From: Kocuria sp. p3-SID1428 | GTDB taxonomy: Bacteria > Actinomycetota > Actinomycetes > Actinomycetales > Micrococcaceae | Length of the DNA: 57,732 nt | Direction: 5' to 3' | Assembly (NCBI RefSeq): GCF_025149945.1 | Contig: NZ_JALXVH010000012.1 | Location: 1-57,732 of the forward strand | Shown here: in pieces, positions 31,914 through 40,239 of the stretch | How positions within the stretch are numbered: position 1 is the first letter of the stretch | Layout: each line of letters begins with the position of its first letter | The notes under the pieces: model-generated | Told to the model about the DNA's origin: nothing | Databases searched by the model: none | The model's input: the letters and a program-made list of their open reading frames with translations, nothing else | Program-made: the position numbers and the translations under genes

Positions 31914-33800
31914 TCAGCGTGTGAGCAGCAGATCCTTCAGGAAGCGTGAGGGGCGTCGATTGGCACGGCCTCCCGGGGTGCGCGAGGCCGAGCACGAGAG
32001 CATGAGCTGCTCGCGGGCACGGGTGATGCCGACGTAGAGCAGGCGGCGCTCCTCGTCGATCTCATCCGAGGTCTCGGCGAAGGTGATCGGCATGAGCCCC
32101 TCTGACAGACCGGTCAGGAAGACCGCATCCCACTCCAGGCCCTTGGCCGAGTGCAGCGAGGCCAGCGTGACGCCCTCGACCGGGGGCGCGTCCTGCGCCA
32201 CAGCCCTGCGGCCGAGCTCCTCGGCCACGTGGCCCAGCGTGAAGGGCCCGGGGCCCTCCGTGCCGGCGCGCTGGGCCGCACTGACCGATTCGCTGTGCGC
32301 GGCGGCCAGGCGGTCCGTCATGTCCACGAGCGCGGCCATGGACTCCCACTTCTCGCGCGTGCTGCCCACAGTGCGCGGAGCGTTGCGCGACCATCCCAGC
32401 GAACGCAGCATGTCCCGGACCTGCTGGGTGACCGCACCGGTTCCGGCCTCCGCCTCGGCGCCGGCCGCCGAGCGGATCTGCACGATCGCCTGGCGCACCT
32501 CCGGGCGGCGGAAGAACTGCTCGGTGCCGCGCAGGCGGAAGCCGATCCCGGCATCCGCCAGGGCGGTCTCGAAGGCCTGGGCCTGTCCGTTGGTGCGGTA
32601 GAGCACGGCGATCTCGGTGGCCGGCACGCCGTCGTCGAGCAGATCCTGGATGCGCACGGCGGTGCCCTGGGCCTCGGCCTGATCATCCTGGTACTCATGC
32701 CAGTCCGGAACAGGCCCGGCCGCGCGCTGGCCCACGAGGCGCAGGGGCTCGGCCCACAGCCCCTCGGTGGAGTCCAGGCCGGGGCGCCGCGCGCTGAGCA
32801 GCCTATTGGCCGTGTCGACGATCTGCGGCGTGGAGCGGTAGTCGCGCACCAGGCGGATCACACGGGCCGAGTCGTAGCGGGCGGGGAACTCGAGCAGGTG
32901 CCGTGACGTGGCGCCGGTGAACGAGTAGATGGTCTGGGAGGCGTCGCCGACCACGCAGAGGTCGTCGCGCGGGCCGAGCCAGGCGTCGAGCAGGCGCTGC
33001 TGCAGAGGCGAGACGTCCTGGTACTCGTCGACCACGAAGTGCTGGTACTGCGCCCGCACGGCCGCTGCGATGCGCTGATCCTCCTCGAGGATCCCGGTCA
33101 TCACGGCCAGCACATCCTCGAAGTCGATCAGGTTCCGGTCGGTCTTGAGCTCCTCGTAGGTCTGCCACAGCCGCTGGATCGTGGTGGCGCTGTGCCCACC
33201 CGGCAGGTCCCGGACGCTTCCGGCGGCGGCCTCCCGGGCGATGGCATCCGGGTACATGTCCGGCACGAGCAGCAGGGCGCGGGCTCGCTCGATCTCCCCC
33301 GAGAGGTCCCGGATCGCAGCGCGATCGCTGCTCAGGCGCATGGAGCCGGCGGCCTCGGCGATCAGCCGCGCCTTGTGCGTGACCAGGTCCGGGATGGATC
33401 CGCCCACGGCCTGGGGCCAGAAGTACTGCAGCTGGCGCAGCGCCGCCGAGTGGAAGGTGCGGGCCTGGACGCCCTCCGCGCCCAGCAGCCGCAGCCGATC
33501 GCGCATCTCATGGGCGGCCCGGGCCGTGAAGGTCAGCGCCAGGACCTTCTGAGGGGTGTAGACCCCCACGGCGATCCCGTAGGCGATCCGGTGCGTGATG
33601 GCCCGGGTCTTGCCGGTGCCGGCACCGGCAAGCAGACAGACCGGTCCGCGCAGAGCAGTGGCGGCCTCGCGCTGCTCGGGATCCAGACCCTCGAGGATGC
33701 GCTCCTCCAGCGGCCGCTGGTCCGCCTCCGGCAGTGCGAACAGGGCCGAGGAGGCGGCGTCCGGGACGATCTCGCGCTCGAGGTGCCCGATGCTCACCAT
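31914..33800 (-). CDS. uvrD2: UvrD2-type superfamily 1A DNA helicase
   Basis: This 628-residue 3'-5' helicase is used in DNA repair. Motifs in order are the Q-motif region GLDPEQREAATALRGPVCLL, Walker A AGAGTGKTRAI, motif Ia ALTFTARAAHEM, Walker B FVVDEYQDVSP, motif III VVGDASQTIYSFTGA, motif IV region VRDYRSTPQIVDTANRLL, motif V LASLHSAKGLEWDAVFLTGL and motif VI RRLLYVGITRAREQL. Mycobacterial UvrD2 has a C-terminal HRDC domain. Here the protein ends soon after motif VI, so none is present. The start is either ATG 33800 or GTG 33797. The latter overlaps the nudC stop by four bases (GTGA) and sits better behind ggggtgga. It is the second gene of a nudC-uvrD2 unit. Confidence 0.95.
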   Translation of the reverse strand: MVSIGHLEREIVPDAASSALFALPEADQRPLEERILEGLDPEQREAATALRGPVCLLAGAGTGKTRAITHRIAYGIAVGVYTPQKVLALTFTARAAHEMRDRLRLLGAEGVQARTFHSAALRQLQYFWPQAVGGSIPDLVTHKARLIAEAAGSMRLSSDRAAIRDLSGEIERARALLLVPDMYPDAIAREAAAGSVRDLPGGHSATTIQRLWQTYEELKTDRNLIDFEDVLAVMTGILEEDQRIAAAVRAQYQHFVVDEYQDVSPLQQRLLDAWLGPRDDLCVVGDASQTIYSFTGATSRHLLEFPARYDSARVIRLVRDYRSTPQIVDTANRLLSARRPGLDSTEGLWAEPLRLVGQRAAGPVPDWHEYQDDQAEAQGTAVRIQDLLDDGVPATEIAVLYRTNGQAQAFETALADAGIGFRLRGTEQFFRRPEVRQAIVQIRSAAGAEAEAGTGAVTQQVRDMLRSLGWSRNAPRTVGSTREKWESMAALVDMTDRLAAAHSESVSAAQRAGTEGPGPFTLGHVAEELGRRAVAQDAPPVEGVTLASLHSAKGLEWDAVFLTGLSEGLMPITFAETSDEIDEERRLLYVGITRAREQLMLSCSASRTPGGRANRRPSRFLKDLLLTR

Positions 33801-34912
33801 TCCACCCCCGTCAGCGCGCCGCCGTACCAGTGCTCGATCAGGCTGCGGGCGATCGAGATCCGCCCGGGCAGCCTCAGCTCGCCGGCCTCCGAGGTGCGGC
33901 GCAGCTGCTCGCGGGTCACCCAGCGCAGCTCGGCGATCTCGACGCCGTCCGGGGCGACCGCTCCGCCCTGCAGGCGCGCGGTGCAGCCGATCATCAGCGA
34001 TCGCGGGAACGGCCACGGCTGAGAGCCCAGGATGCGGACATCGCCCACGATCGCGCCGGACTCCTCCTGGATCTCGCGGCGCACCGCCAGATCGATCGAC
34101 TCCCCCGGCTCCACGAAGCCCGCCAGCGTGGAGAAGCGGTCCTCCGGCCATGCTGCGGCGCGTCCCAGCAGCAGGCGCTCCTGGTCGCTTCCAGGCTCGC
34201 CGTCGGTGACGCTGACGATGATCGCCGGGTCGGTGCGCGGGAAGTGCAGCGAGGAGTCGTTGGGGCACACGCGCACCCAGCCCGAGCGCTCGATCTCCGT
34301 GATCTCTCCGCAGCGCGGGCAGCGGGGGTGATCCAGGTGCCAGGCGGTAGCGGCCTGGGCGGCGACCGCCAGCGCCTCGTCCTCCGGGGACCGTCCGATC
34401 AGCGACAGGGCCGCCCGACGCAGCCCCTGCCACTCGTATCCGGGCGCGGTGGTCTCGAGCAGGTCCTGGACGGCCGCGATCTGCCGACCGAGCTCATCGA
34501 CCACGCCGTGGGTGGTGTCCTGCAGCGCGGAGTGGGAGTCGTCCAAGGGCTGGACCGTGACGCCCACGCGCTGCTGCGGATCATGCGCCCGGTCCATGAG
34601 CACCGCGGAGGCGGCGACCTCGCCCAGGAAGACCTCCGGGCGCGCTGGATCAGAAGGCAGCTCCGGCAGCTGCGAGCGCTCCAGCAGCACCAGTCGGTCC
34701 TCGCGCATCGGCAGGCGCCCGCCGAGCATCACGAGCGTGAGCCGGGCGCTGCGGCGCAGATCCGTGTGCTCGCGCTCGACCGCGCGCCGATCGAGCGCCT
34801 CCGTGGAGAGCATGGACGACGGGTCCAGGCGATCAGAGCTCGGCTCGGCAGAGCGGCTGGGGGCCTGGTGGTCGTGGGCTGCGGCGGTGTTGCGGGTCTG
34901 GTCTGTGGGCAC
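33794..34912 (-). CDS. nudC: NAD(+)/NADH pyrophosphatase NudC
   Basis: NudC hydrolyses NAD(H) and can remove NAD caps from RNA. The 372-residue protein has an N-terminal domain, a zinc ribbon (CPRCG then WVRVCPNDSSLH, in which the fourth Cys of the E. coli site is absent, as in many actinobacteria) and the Nudix box GFVEPGESIDLAVRREIQEE with the family signature SQPWPFPRSLM just after it. The first 50 residues are disordered. GTG 34912 lacks a ribosome binding site, but TAGAGT ends six bases before it, which suggests a leaderless mRNA. It is translationally coupled to uvrD2. Confidence 0.95.
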   Translation of the reverse strand: MPTDQTRNTAAAHDHQAPSRSAEPSSDRLDPSSMLSTEALDRRAVEREHTDLRRSARLTLVMLGGRLPMREDRLVLLERSQLPELPSDPARPEVFLGEVAASAVLMDRAHDPQQRVGVTVQPLDDSHSALQDTTHGVVDELGRQIAAVQDLLETTAPGYEWQGLRRAALSLIGRSPEDEALAVAAQAATAWHLDHPRCPRCGEITEIERSGWVRVCPNDSSLHFPRTDPAIIVSVTDGEPGSDQERLLLGRAAAWPEDRFSTLAGFVEPGESIDLAVRREIQEESGAIVGDVRILGSQPWPFPRSLMIGCTARLQGGAVAPDGVEIAELRWVTREQLRRTSEAGELRLPGRISIARSLIEHWYGGALTGVEW

Positions 34913-34918
34913 CTGACC

Positions 34919-34924
34919 ACTCTA
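34919..34924 (-). promoter_or_regulatory. Leaderless-type -10 element for nudC-uvrD2
   Basis: TAGAGT on the minus strand ends six bases before GTG 34912, with no ribosome binding site between. The nine bases eight positions further upstream (tcgtcggcg) match the DNA-damage promoter consensus only partly, so damage control is not claimed. Confidence 0.5.
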
Positions 34925-35079
34925 GGGCCCGGCGCCGACGACGCCACGCGGTCGCTCCCGCACTCGCGGGCCCAGCGTCGGCACCTGTGCGCATGAGCCA
35001 CGTCGCGGACCTGCAGCGCAGGCTGTGGAGCAGGTCGGGATGCCTTCGTCGTGCGCGGGAAGCGGCCAGGAACCGCTTG

Positions 35080-35085
35080 TAGGGT
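35080..35085 (+). promoter_or_regulatory. Leaderless-type -10 element for the phosphotransferase gene
   Basis: TAGGGT ends seven bases before ATG 35093, and there is no ribosome binding site. With nudC on the other strand, both genes of this divergent pair look leaderless. Confidence 0.45.
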
Positions 35086-35092
35086 TGCCCGC

Positions 35093-36385
35093 ATGACATC
35101 GTCCCTGGAGCACCTGGCGGCCGCGGCGGCCGCGGCAGTCCCCGGGCTGCGCCCCGCGGGTGTGGCCCCCTCCCCCGACGACGACGCCGACTTCCGCTCT
35201 GCTGTGGTCGTCGATGCCTCGCAGCGCCGGTGGCGCGTGCGCAGCGCGCTGAGCGATGAGGCCTCCATGCGCCTGGCCTCCGAGCACTCGGTGCTCAGCT
35301 CCTTCAGCCCCGCTCTGCGCGCCAAGCTGCCGTTCCACATGCCCACCGTCGTGGGCTCGGTCGAGGACCGCGGTCGGCGCCTGTTCGTGTACTCGCACCT
35401 GCCCGGGCGCCCCGTGCCGATCGACGAGCTCATGGACCTGGCCGAGGCCCCGCCGACGCGCCCGCAGCCGCCGAGCGCAGAGCCCGTGCCACCGGCGGCC
35501 GCGCAGCTGGGCCAGCTGATCGCTGCGATCCACTCGCTGCCGCGCGCCATGGTCATGGACGCCGATCTCCCGGCCTACAGCTCCGAGCAGTGCCGCAGGC
35601 GCCGCCTCAGCGAGCTCGATCAGGCCGCGAGCACCGGACGCATCCCTGCGGCTCTGCTGCGCCGTTGGGAGGAGGCCCTCGAGGACCGCACGCTGTGGCG
35701 CTTCTCGACGCATGTGATCCACGGAGATCTCCACGAGGACAACCTGATCGTGGAGGGCAATCGGGTCACGGCCGTCACCGGCTGGTCGGACGTGCACGTG
35801 GGCGATCCCGCCGATGACTTCGCCTGGCTGATCGGCGCCAGCGATCCGTCGTTCGCGGCCGCAGTGATCGCCGAGTACGCACGGCTCACCCCCGCCGAGC
35901 CGGATCCGCACCTGCTGCGTCGGGCACATCTGGAGGCCGAGTTCGCTCTGGCGCGCTGGCTCGTGCGGGGCATCTCGCGAGATCTGCCGGAGCTGATCGC
36001 CGATGCCGAGTCCATGCTGCGCATCCTGGAGAAGGACGTGGAGGCCTATGAGCAGGAGCTCTCGGCCGCCCGGCGTGCACCGGCCGAGGAGTCGGTCGAA
36101 GCCCGCACCGAACATGCCCGCAGCGCCCGGCAGCGCGCCGAAGAGGTCTCCTTCACGACCACCGGCACGCGCGGGCTGAATCGGGAGTCGCTGTTCTCCG
36201 ATCCCGCCGACGACGCCGGCGCGGGCGCGGAGCACAGGTCCCGGCAGGACGGAAGCCGCCCGGGAGCCGCAGGCCCGCAGGACGAGGCGACCGCGGAGCC
36301 TGAGGATGCCCTCGAGGCCGACCAGCGGCCCGAGGCCACGGTGACCCCGCTGCGCCGCCCCGGCACCCGACCCTCCGAGGACTGA
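35093..36385 (+). CDS. Aminoglycoside/macrolide phosphotransferase-family protein
   Basis: This 430-residue kinase-fold protein shows the catalytic loop HVIHGDLHEDNLIVEGNRVT with Asp211, and the following strand AVTGWSDVHVGDPADDFAWL. In this family the metal-binding segment normally reads DW(E/D). Here it is GWSD, and the remaining Asp232 may still serve. The HVGDPADDFAWL segment is like that of macrolide 2'-phosphotransferases. The kinase domain ends near residue 320. The last 110 residues are disordered, charged and of low complexity. Its substrate is unknown, and resistance cannot be inferred from sequence alone. It is convergent with adnB. The 59-base gap between them holds a weak hairpin (36390-36395 with 36404-36409). 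Confidence 0.8.
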   Translation: MTSSLEHLAAAAAAAVPGLRPAGVAPSPDDDADFRSAVVVDASQRRWRVRSALSDEASMRLASEHSVLSSFSPALRAKLPFHMPTVVGSVEDRGRRLFVYSHLPGRPVPIDELMDLAEAPPTRPQPPSAEPVPPAAAQLGQLIAAIHSLPRAMVMDADLPAYSSEQCRRRRLSELDQAASTGRIPAALLRRWEEALEDRTLWRFSTHVIHGDLHEDNLIVEGNRVTAVTGWSDVHVGDPADDFAWLIGASDPSFAAAVIAEYARLTPAEPDPHLLRRAHLEAEFALARWLVRGISRDLPELIADAESMLRILEKDVEAYEQELSAARRAPAEESVEARTEHARSARQRAEEVSFTTTGTRGLNRESLFSDPADDAGAGAEHRSRQDGSRPGAAGPQDEATAEPEDALEADQRPEATVTPLRRPGTRPSED

Positions 36386-36444
36386 GACCGAGCTGGTCTC
36401 CGTCAGCTCCGGCCGTGGAGTCCGGGGCTGCGACGGCGATCGGC

Positions 36445-39400
36445 TCAGTCGAAGGCGCGGCTGACCATGCGCTCGAGCTGCTGCTCATCCGCCAGGTCGT
36501 GAGGGCGGATGGTGCGGTCCTCGGAGACGAAGTAGAACGCCGCGGACACGTCCTCGATCGGCACCCCCTGCAGCCGAGACCAGCCCAGCCGGTAGACGGC
36601 CAGCTGCACGGCTCGACGTGCCAGCTCCCCCTCCGAGGGCACCGCGCCGGTCTTCCAGTCCACGAGCTCCCAGCGGCCATCCTCGGAGCGGAAGACGGCG
36701 TCGATCCGACCGCGGATGGTGACCCCCGAGATCGGCGTCTCGATGGGATGCTCGACCGACCACGGCTGCCGGTTGCCCCACTGCCCGGCCCGGAAGATCT
36801 CGGCCAGGCGCGGGAGATCGTAGGACTCGTCCACGAAGTCGTCCTCGGCGGGGAATTCGTCCAGATCGAAGATGGCCGAGGACTGGAAGTGCTCCTCGAT
36901 CCACGAGTGGAAGGCCGTGCCGGCCCGAGCGGCCATACCGGGGCGCCGCGGCATGGGACGGCGGAACTGAGCGGCCACCGCCTGCGGGTTGCGACCCAGC
37001 TCCACCACGGTGGAGGCCGACAGGTGCGAGGGCAGGGCCAGCTCCTGGACCTCGCTGCGCGTCTCGTGGGCGGCCAGCAGGACGCGGGCCTCCTCGAGCC
37101 AGCGGGCGATCTGAGGAGCCTGGATGCTCTGCGCGATCTCTGGGCTGTCGATCTCCGTCGGCCCGGTCTGCGACTGGGTCTTCTCCGTCTGCTGGCTCAC
37201 CTGCCGGGCCGCAGCCTCCACGCGCGCGCGCCGACCGGCGTGGGGTGCCGGATGGGTCTCGACTCCTGGCTGCTGCGGATCGGTGGGCGCCTGGGCCTGC
37301 TCGCCGCGGGTCTCCATGACCACGGGGCCCTCGAGGGGGTCATAGGGCCAGGCCGCCCAGAGGCGGCGGGACTGCTCGGGGTTCTTCTCGTCAGCGGCCG
37401 CGTCCTCCCAGCCCGCCAGCTCGATGCCATCGATGACCCGATGCTGCTCGTCCTGCGGAAGCGCGACCGGTGCGGAGTCGAAGGCCTTCTCCTGGGCCGC
37501 CTCCCGAGCGATCTCCAGCCCCGGCTGGCCGGTCAGCGGCAGCAGCTCCAGCAGGAATCGCGACGGGCTCAGCCGTGTGGCGGCAGCGCCCGAGAATGCG
37601 CTCGAGGACAGGTGAAGGCAGCTCCTGGCCCGGGTGAAGGCCACGTAGGCCAGACGGCGCTCCTCCGCCTCGGCATGCTGGGCGGCGTCCTCCTTGAACT
37701 GCTCCAGGGAGTCGTTGAGGGCGTCGAGGTCCGAGGTGTCCTCGCTCCACTGCGGCAGGAACGCGCGGTCCCCGCGCAGCGGCCAGGGGACGTCCGAGGG
37801 GTCCTTGAGCCACCGGGTGTCCTTGGTCGAGGGGAAGTGCGACTGGTTCATCCCGGGCACGTGCACGTGATCCCACTCGAGGCCCTTGGAGGCGTGGACG
37901 GTCAGCAGCTGCACCGCCCCCGGCGTGGGCTCCGGCGCGGCGGTGTCCAGCTTCTCCTCGCGGGAGGCGACGTCCAGCCAGGCCAGGAACGCCCCGACGT
38001 CCTGCGTGGCGCTGGCCGCGCTGAAGGAGGCCGCCAGGTCGAGGAACGCGTCCAGGTCGCGGCGTCCCTGCTCGGCTCGGGCCTCCGGTCGGGCGGCGAC
38101 CTCGATGTCCAGGCCGAGGCTCCGCTCGATCACCGAGATGATCGTGGCCAGGTCCTCCGAGAGCCAGGTCCGCAGCTCGGCCAGCTCCTCGGCGAAGGCG
38201 ACCAGACGCTGCCGGCCGGTCTCGCTGAGGCTGCGCCCGGATCCGGAGACCCACTCCGGGCGGGGCAGGGTCTCTACGGCCTCCACGAGGGAGGCTGCGT
38301 CGACCCGGTCCGGTTCGACCAGGACGTCTTCCGGAGGCTGGTCCTTCACCGCGTCCTGAGGCTCACCCGGCGAGTCGATGTCCTCGATCAGGCCCATGTC
38401 CGCGGCAGCGCTGCGGCGCCGCTCGAGGTGCCCGGCCCAGTCGCCGAGTGCGGCGAGGTCATGGGCGCCCAGCCGCCAGCGGGCACCGGTCAGAAGCCGG
38501 GCCAGGGAGTCGGAGCGGCCCGGGTCGGTGAGCACCCGCAGCGTGGCCACGATGTCGACGACCTCCGGCACCTGCAGCAGACCGCCGATGCCGACGACCT
38601 CCACTGGGAGACCCCGTGCGACCAGCTCGCGGCGCACGGGCTCGAACTGGGCTCGGCGCCTGCACAGCACCGCCGTGGTGGGCAGCCTCTGGTCACCGTG
38701 CGACTGCTCGCGCGCGGTCAGGATCTGCTCGGCGATCGCGGCGGCCTCCTCCTGATCCGAGCGGTGACGGGAGAGCAGGACCTGCCCGCGCTGCGCCCCG
38801 GGGCGCGGGTCCAGCCCCGGGACCTTCTTCAGGCCCTGCCCGGCACCGCCGGTGCTCCACGGCGGCGGGGTGCGCAGCGGCTCTGCGGTGCTGTTCGCGG
38901 CATCGAGGATCGCCGTGTCATTGCGCCAGGCCGTGGTCAGGAACGAGACGGCGTCCTCGGGATCCCCCGGCACCGGGAAGTGGTCGCTGAAGCCGAAGAG
39001 CTGTCCGGCCGAGGCCCCTCGGAAGCCGTAGATCGACTGCTGGGGATCCCCCACCGCCATCACGGAATGGCCGTGGCCGAAGAGCTTCGCGAAGATCTGC
39101 ATCTGCGCGTGCGAGGTGTCCTGGAACTCGTCGAGCAGCACCACGCGGTACCGCTCGCGCTCGGAGGGGCCGCACGTCCGGTCCTCCTCCGCAAGGCGCG
39201 CCGCATGGCTGAGGAGATCGCCGAAGTCCATGACCTCGGCCCCCTCCTTGGCCTGCTGATAGCGCTGAGCCATGCGGCACAGCACGCCCGTGCGCAGCAG
39301 CCGATCAGCGGCCTGCTGGATGTCCTTGGTGATCTTCTTCTTCCGGCTGCCCGGCCGCGGCGAGGTCTCGAGCATGGCCTGTCCGAGCCGGTCGGTGTGC

Positions 39401-40239
39401 CTGCGGATGTCATCGAGGTCCAGCAGGTGCTCGGCCGCCCCCGACGACAGCGCGAGGACCTGCTGGACAGCAGTGGACATCCGCAGGTCCGGCGGGACCT
39501 CGCCGTCCCAGGACTCGACGACGCGCGAGGCGATCTGCCAGGCCTGGGCCGGACCGAGCAGGGCGGTCTCCGGCTCCAGGCCGATCCGCAGCCCGTAGGT
39601 GCGCACGAGCGTGCTGGCGTATGAGTGATAAGTCAGCACCGTGGGCTCGAGCACCGGCGAGGTCTCCCTCTGCGCGGCCCCTGCCCTCTGGCTGGGGTCC
39701 TCCGAGGAGGCCGCGGCCGAGTCCTGCGCAGCGGGTACGACGAGGCCCTTGGAGCGCAGCACACCCAGCCGCCCGCGGACGCGGTCGCGCAGCTCTCCGG
39801 CTGCCTTGCGAGTGAAGGTCACGCCGAGGACCTGATCCGCGCTCACGATGCCGTTGGCCACGAGCCACACGACCCGATCGACCATGGTGGCCGTTTTGCC
39901 GGAGCCTGCGCCCGCGACCACGAGCCGCGGGGTCAGCGGGGCCGCGATCACCTCCGCCTGCTGCGGGGTGGGCTGGTTGCCGCCCAGTGCCTCTGCGAGC
40001 TCCTGGGGGCTCCACCGCGGCTCGATGCCCAGGTACGGGTGGGGTTGCTTTCCGGTCTCCCCGGCGCCTCCGCTCGAGGCCGGCATTTCGGGCTCCGAGG
40101 TGCCATATCCCGGAGTCTGCTCAGACGGCGCGTCCTGGGGGCGGGTGCTGTGCTCAGAGGCCATGCCGGGCTCCTTCTCGGTCTCCTCGTTGATCCGGTG
40201 GTGAGCCCTGCGGTGGCTGGAGGCTCTGGACTCGCTCAT
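36445..40239 (-). CDS. adnB: AdnB-type helicase-nuclease subunit
   Basis: This 1264-residue UvrD-like helicase is fused to a C-terminal RecB-type nuclease, the layout of AdnB, which resects double-strand breaks together with AdnA. Helicase motifs are GNQPTPQQAEVIAAPLTPRL, canonical Walker A VVAGAGSGKTATM, FTRKAAGELRDR, VVLLDEFQDTSHAQMQIF, AVGDPQQSIYGFRGAS, LTVHASKGLEWDHVHVPGMN and RRLAYVAFTRARSCL. The nuclease shows WELVDWKTGAVPSEGE and VQLAVYRLGW. In mycobacteria AdnB is the main motor of the pair. ATG 40239 overlaps the adnA stop (ATGA). ATG 40164 is a real alternative because aaggag lies seven bases before it; it would remove a non-conserved 25-residue tail. Acidic and low-complexity linkers make it longer than the mycobacterial protein. 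Confidence 0.93.
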   Translation of the reverse strand: MSESRASSHRRAHHRINEETEKEPGMASEHSTRPQDAPSEQTPGYGTSEPEMPASSGGAGETGKQPHPYLGIEPRWSPQELAEALGGNQPTPQQAEVIAAPLTPRLVVAGAGSGKTATMVDRVVWLVANGIVSADQVLGVTFTRKAAGELRDRVRGRLGVLRSKGLVVPAAQDSAAASSEDPSQRAGAAQRETSPVLEPTVLTYHSYASTLVRTYGLRIGLEPETALLGPAQAWQIASRVVESWDGEVPPDLRMSTAVQQVLALSSGAAEHLLDLDDIRRHTDRLGQAMLETSPRPGSRKKKITKDIQQAADRLLRTGVLCRMAQRYQQAKEGAEVMDFGDLLSHAARLAEEDRTCGPSERERYRVVLLDEFQDTSHAQMQIFAKLFGHGHSVMAVGDPQQSIYGFRGASAGQLFGFSDHFPVPGDPEDAVSFLTTAWRNDTAILDAANSTAEPLRTPPPWSTGGAGQGLKKVPGLDPRPGAQRGQVLLSRHRSDQEEAAAIAEQILTAREQSHGDQRLPTTAVLCRRRAQFEPVRRELVARGLPVEVVGIGGLLQVPEVVDIVATLRVLTDPGRSDSLARLLTGARWRLGAHDLAALGDWAGHLERRRSAAADMGLIEDIDSPGEPQDAVKDQPPEDVLVEPDRVDAASLVEAVETLPRPEWVSGSGRSLSETGRQRLVAFAEELAELRTWLSEDLATIISVIERSLGLDIEVAARPEARAEQGRRDLDAFLDLAASFSAASATQDVGAFLAWLDVASREEKLDTAAPEPTPGAVQLLTVHASKGLEWDHVHVPGMNQSHFPSTKDTRWLKDPSDVPWPLRGDRAFLPQWSEDTSDLDALNDSLEQFKEDAAQHAEAEERRLAYVAFTRARSCLHLSSSAFSGAAATRLSPSRFLLELLPLTGQPGLEIAREAAQEKAFDSAPVALPQDEQHRVIDGIELAGWEDAAADEKNPEQSRRLWAAWPYDPLEGPVVMETRGEQAQAPTDPQQPGVETHPAPHAGRRARVEAAARQVSQQTEKTQSQTGPTEIDSPEIAQSIQAPQIARWLEEARVLLAAHETRSEVQELALPSHLSASTVVELGRNPQAVAAQFRRPMPRRPGMAARAGTAFHSWIEEHFQSSAIFDLDEFPAEDDFVDESYDLPRLAEIFRAGQWGNRQPWSVEHPIETPISGVTIRGRIDAVFRSEDGRWELVDWKTGAVPSEGELARRAVQLAVYRLGWSRLQGVPIEDVSAAFYFVSEDRTIRPHDLADEQQLERMVSRAFD

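Noticed and set aside
34913..34960. RecA-independent damage promoter before nudC
   Set aside because: tcgtcggcg before TAGAGT matches only part of the consensus and misses the key second T; GC-rich sequence gives such partial matches by chance.
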